DNA of 64,000 nt. Origin: Leptolyngbya sp. SIO1E4. GTDB taxonomy: Bacteria; Cyanobacteriota; Cyanobacteriia; Phormidesmidales; Phormidesmidaceae. Location of the stretch: the NCBI GenBank assembly GCA_010672825.2, contig JAAHFU020000001.1, forward strand, positions 1,240,001 to 1,304,000, given 5' to 3'. The position numbers and the translations under genes were made by a program. Positions 63,911-64,000 of the stretch are shown one piece after another (positions within the stretch are counted from its first letter, which is position 1; each line of letters starts with the position of its first letter). The notes beneath the pieces are model-generated. The model saw only the letters and a list, made by a program, of their open reading frames with translations. It had not been told where the DNA came from and searched no databases.

Positions 63911-64000
63911 GTGCTGCCAAGCGTGATTTCTGAGAGTGCGGTTCAGCCATTCAAATTTTGGTTCAACGGCACCCTACAAGATGGGTTACATTTTCACAAT
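63911..64000 (+). CDS. Possible 5' end of a gene running off the window
   Basis: From GTG 63911 thirty codons are open to the window edge (VLPSVISESAVQPFKFWFNG and on). A GAGGG lies about eight bases ahead. Too short to identify; the next bases decide whether it is real. Confidence 0.35.
   Translation, partial: MLPSVISESAVQPFKFWFNGTLQDGLHFHN

Overview
The window is chromosomal DNA of a cyanobacterium, probably a filamentous Leptolyngbya-like member of the Synechococcales (this placement is inference). Evidence: the HIP1 octamer GCGATCGC recurs throughout; several genes belong to cyanobacterial or plastid-lineage families (Ycf46, Ycf35/DUF1257, Tic22, DUF2862, DUF2839, DUF3318, Npun_F0813-like); and one glycosyltransferase type matches HpsE of hormogonium polysaccharide synthesis. 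No rRNA, phage, CRISPR array or intact transposase is visible.

Layout. 1-5.4 kb: housekeeping (ArsA/Get3-like ATPase, DUF2862, hisF, scpA, LapA-like, DUF3318, dusB-like). 5.9-10.4 kb: a polysaccharide block with two tandem HpsE-like glycosyltransferases, the first fused to a degenerate EAL domain, then an alkaline-phosphatase-superfamily enzyme. 10.7-13.5 kb: recQ and a TPR gene. 13.9-16.4 kb: a conserved RHH protein, Ycf46 and Ycf35. 16.6-21.9 kb: NUC/lamin-tail nuclease, DegT-type aminotransferase, large GAF protein. 22.2-29.4 kb: ffh, yqeY, lepA, a histidine kinase, tyrA. 30-34.4 kb: pentapeptide-repeat protein, DinG-like protein without its ATPase motifs, DUF2839, LapA-like, rplI. 34.4-39.1 kb: hybrid kinase plus REC-GGDEF-EAL regulator, overlapping or abutting. 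39.7-43.5 kb: membrane protein with an SBP-VWA lipoprotein, then tpiA. 43.7-53.2 kb: Tat-exported caspase-like protease, TPR protein, tRNA-Met, membrane TIR protein, a frameshifted nuclease-like gene, tricorn protease. 53.2-58.6 kb: truncated exported protein, a 60-bp perfect palindrome, a seven-repeat secreted protein, amidase, MerR regulator, Tic22. 59-64 kb: tRNA-Arg, Npun_F0813-like, membrane protein, HTH/acidic protein, degenerate receiver.

The strongest less-explained features are: (i) a ~92-bp intergenic repeat family (copies at 17.9, 18.1, 43.6, 47.4, 47.7, 55.2, 57.0, 57.1 kb), one copy sitting inside a second repeat whose uninterrupted version survives at 24.3 kb, which shows a TA target duplication; (ii) the 60-bp palindrome centred on HIP1 just upstream of the seven-repeat secreted protein; (iii) the glycosyltransferase-EAL fusion, which could let cyclic-di-GMP act directly on polysaccharide synthesis; (iv) proteins that keep a fold but lose catalytic motifs (ArsA-like, DinG-like, EAL, third REC, terminal REC). 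Signalling is rich: c-di-GMP proteins, a four-gene kinase/receiver set, TIR and caspase-like proteins.
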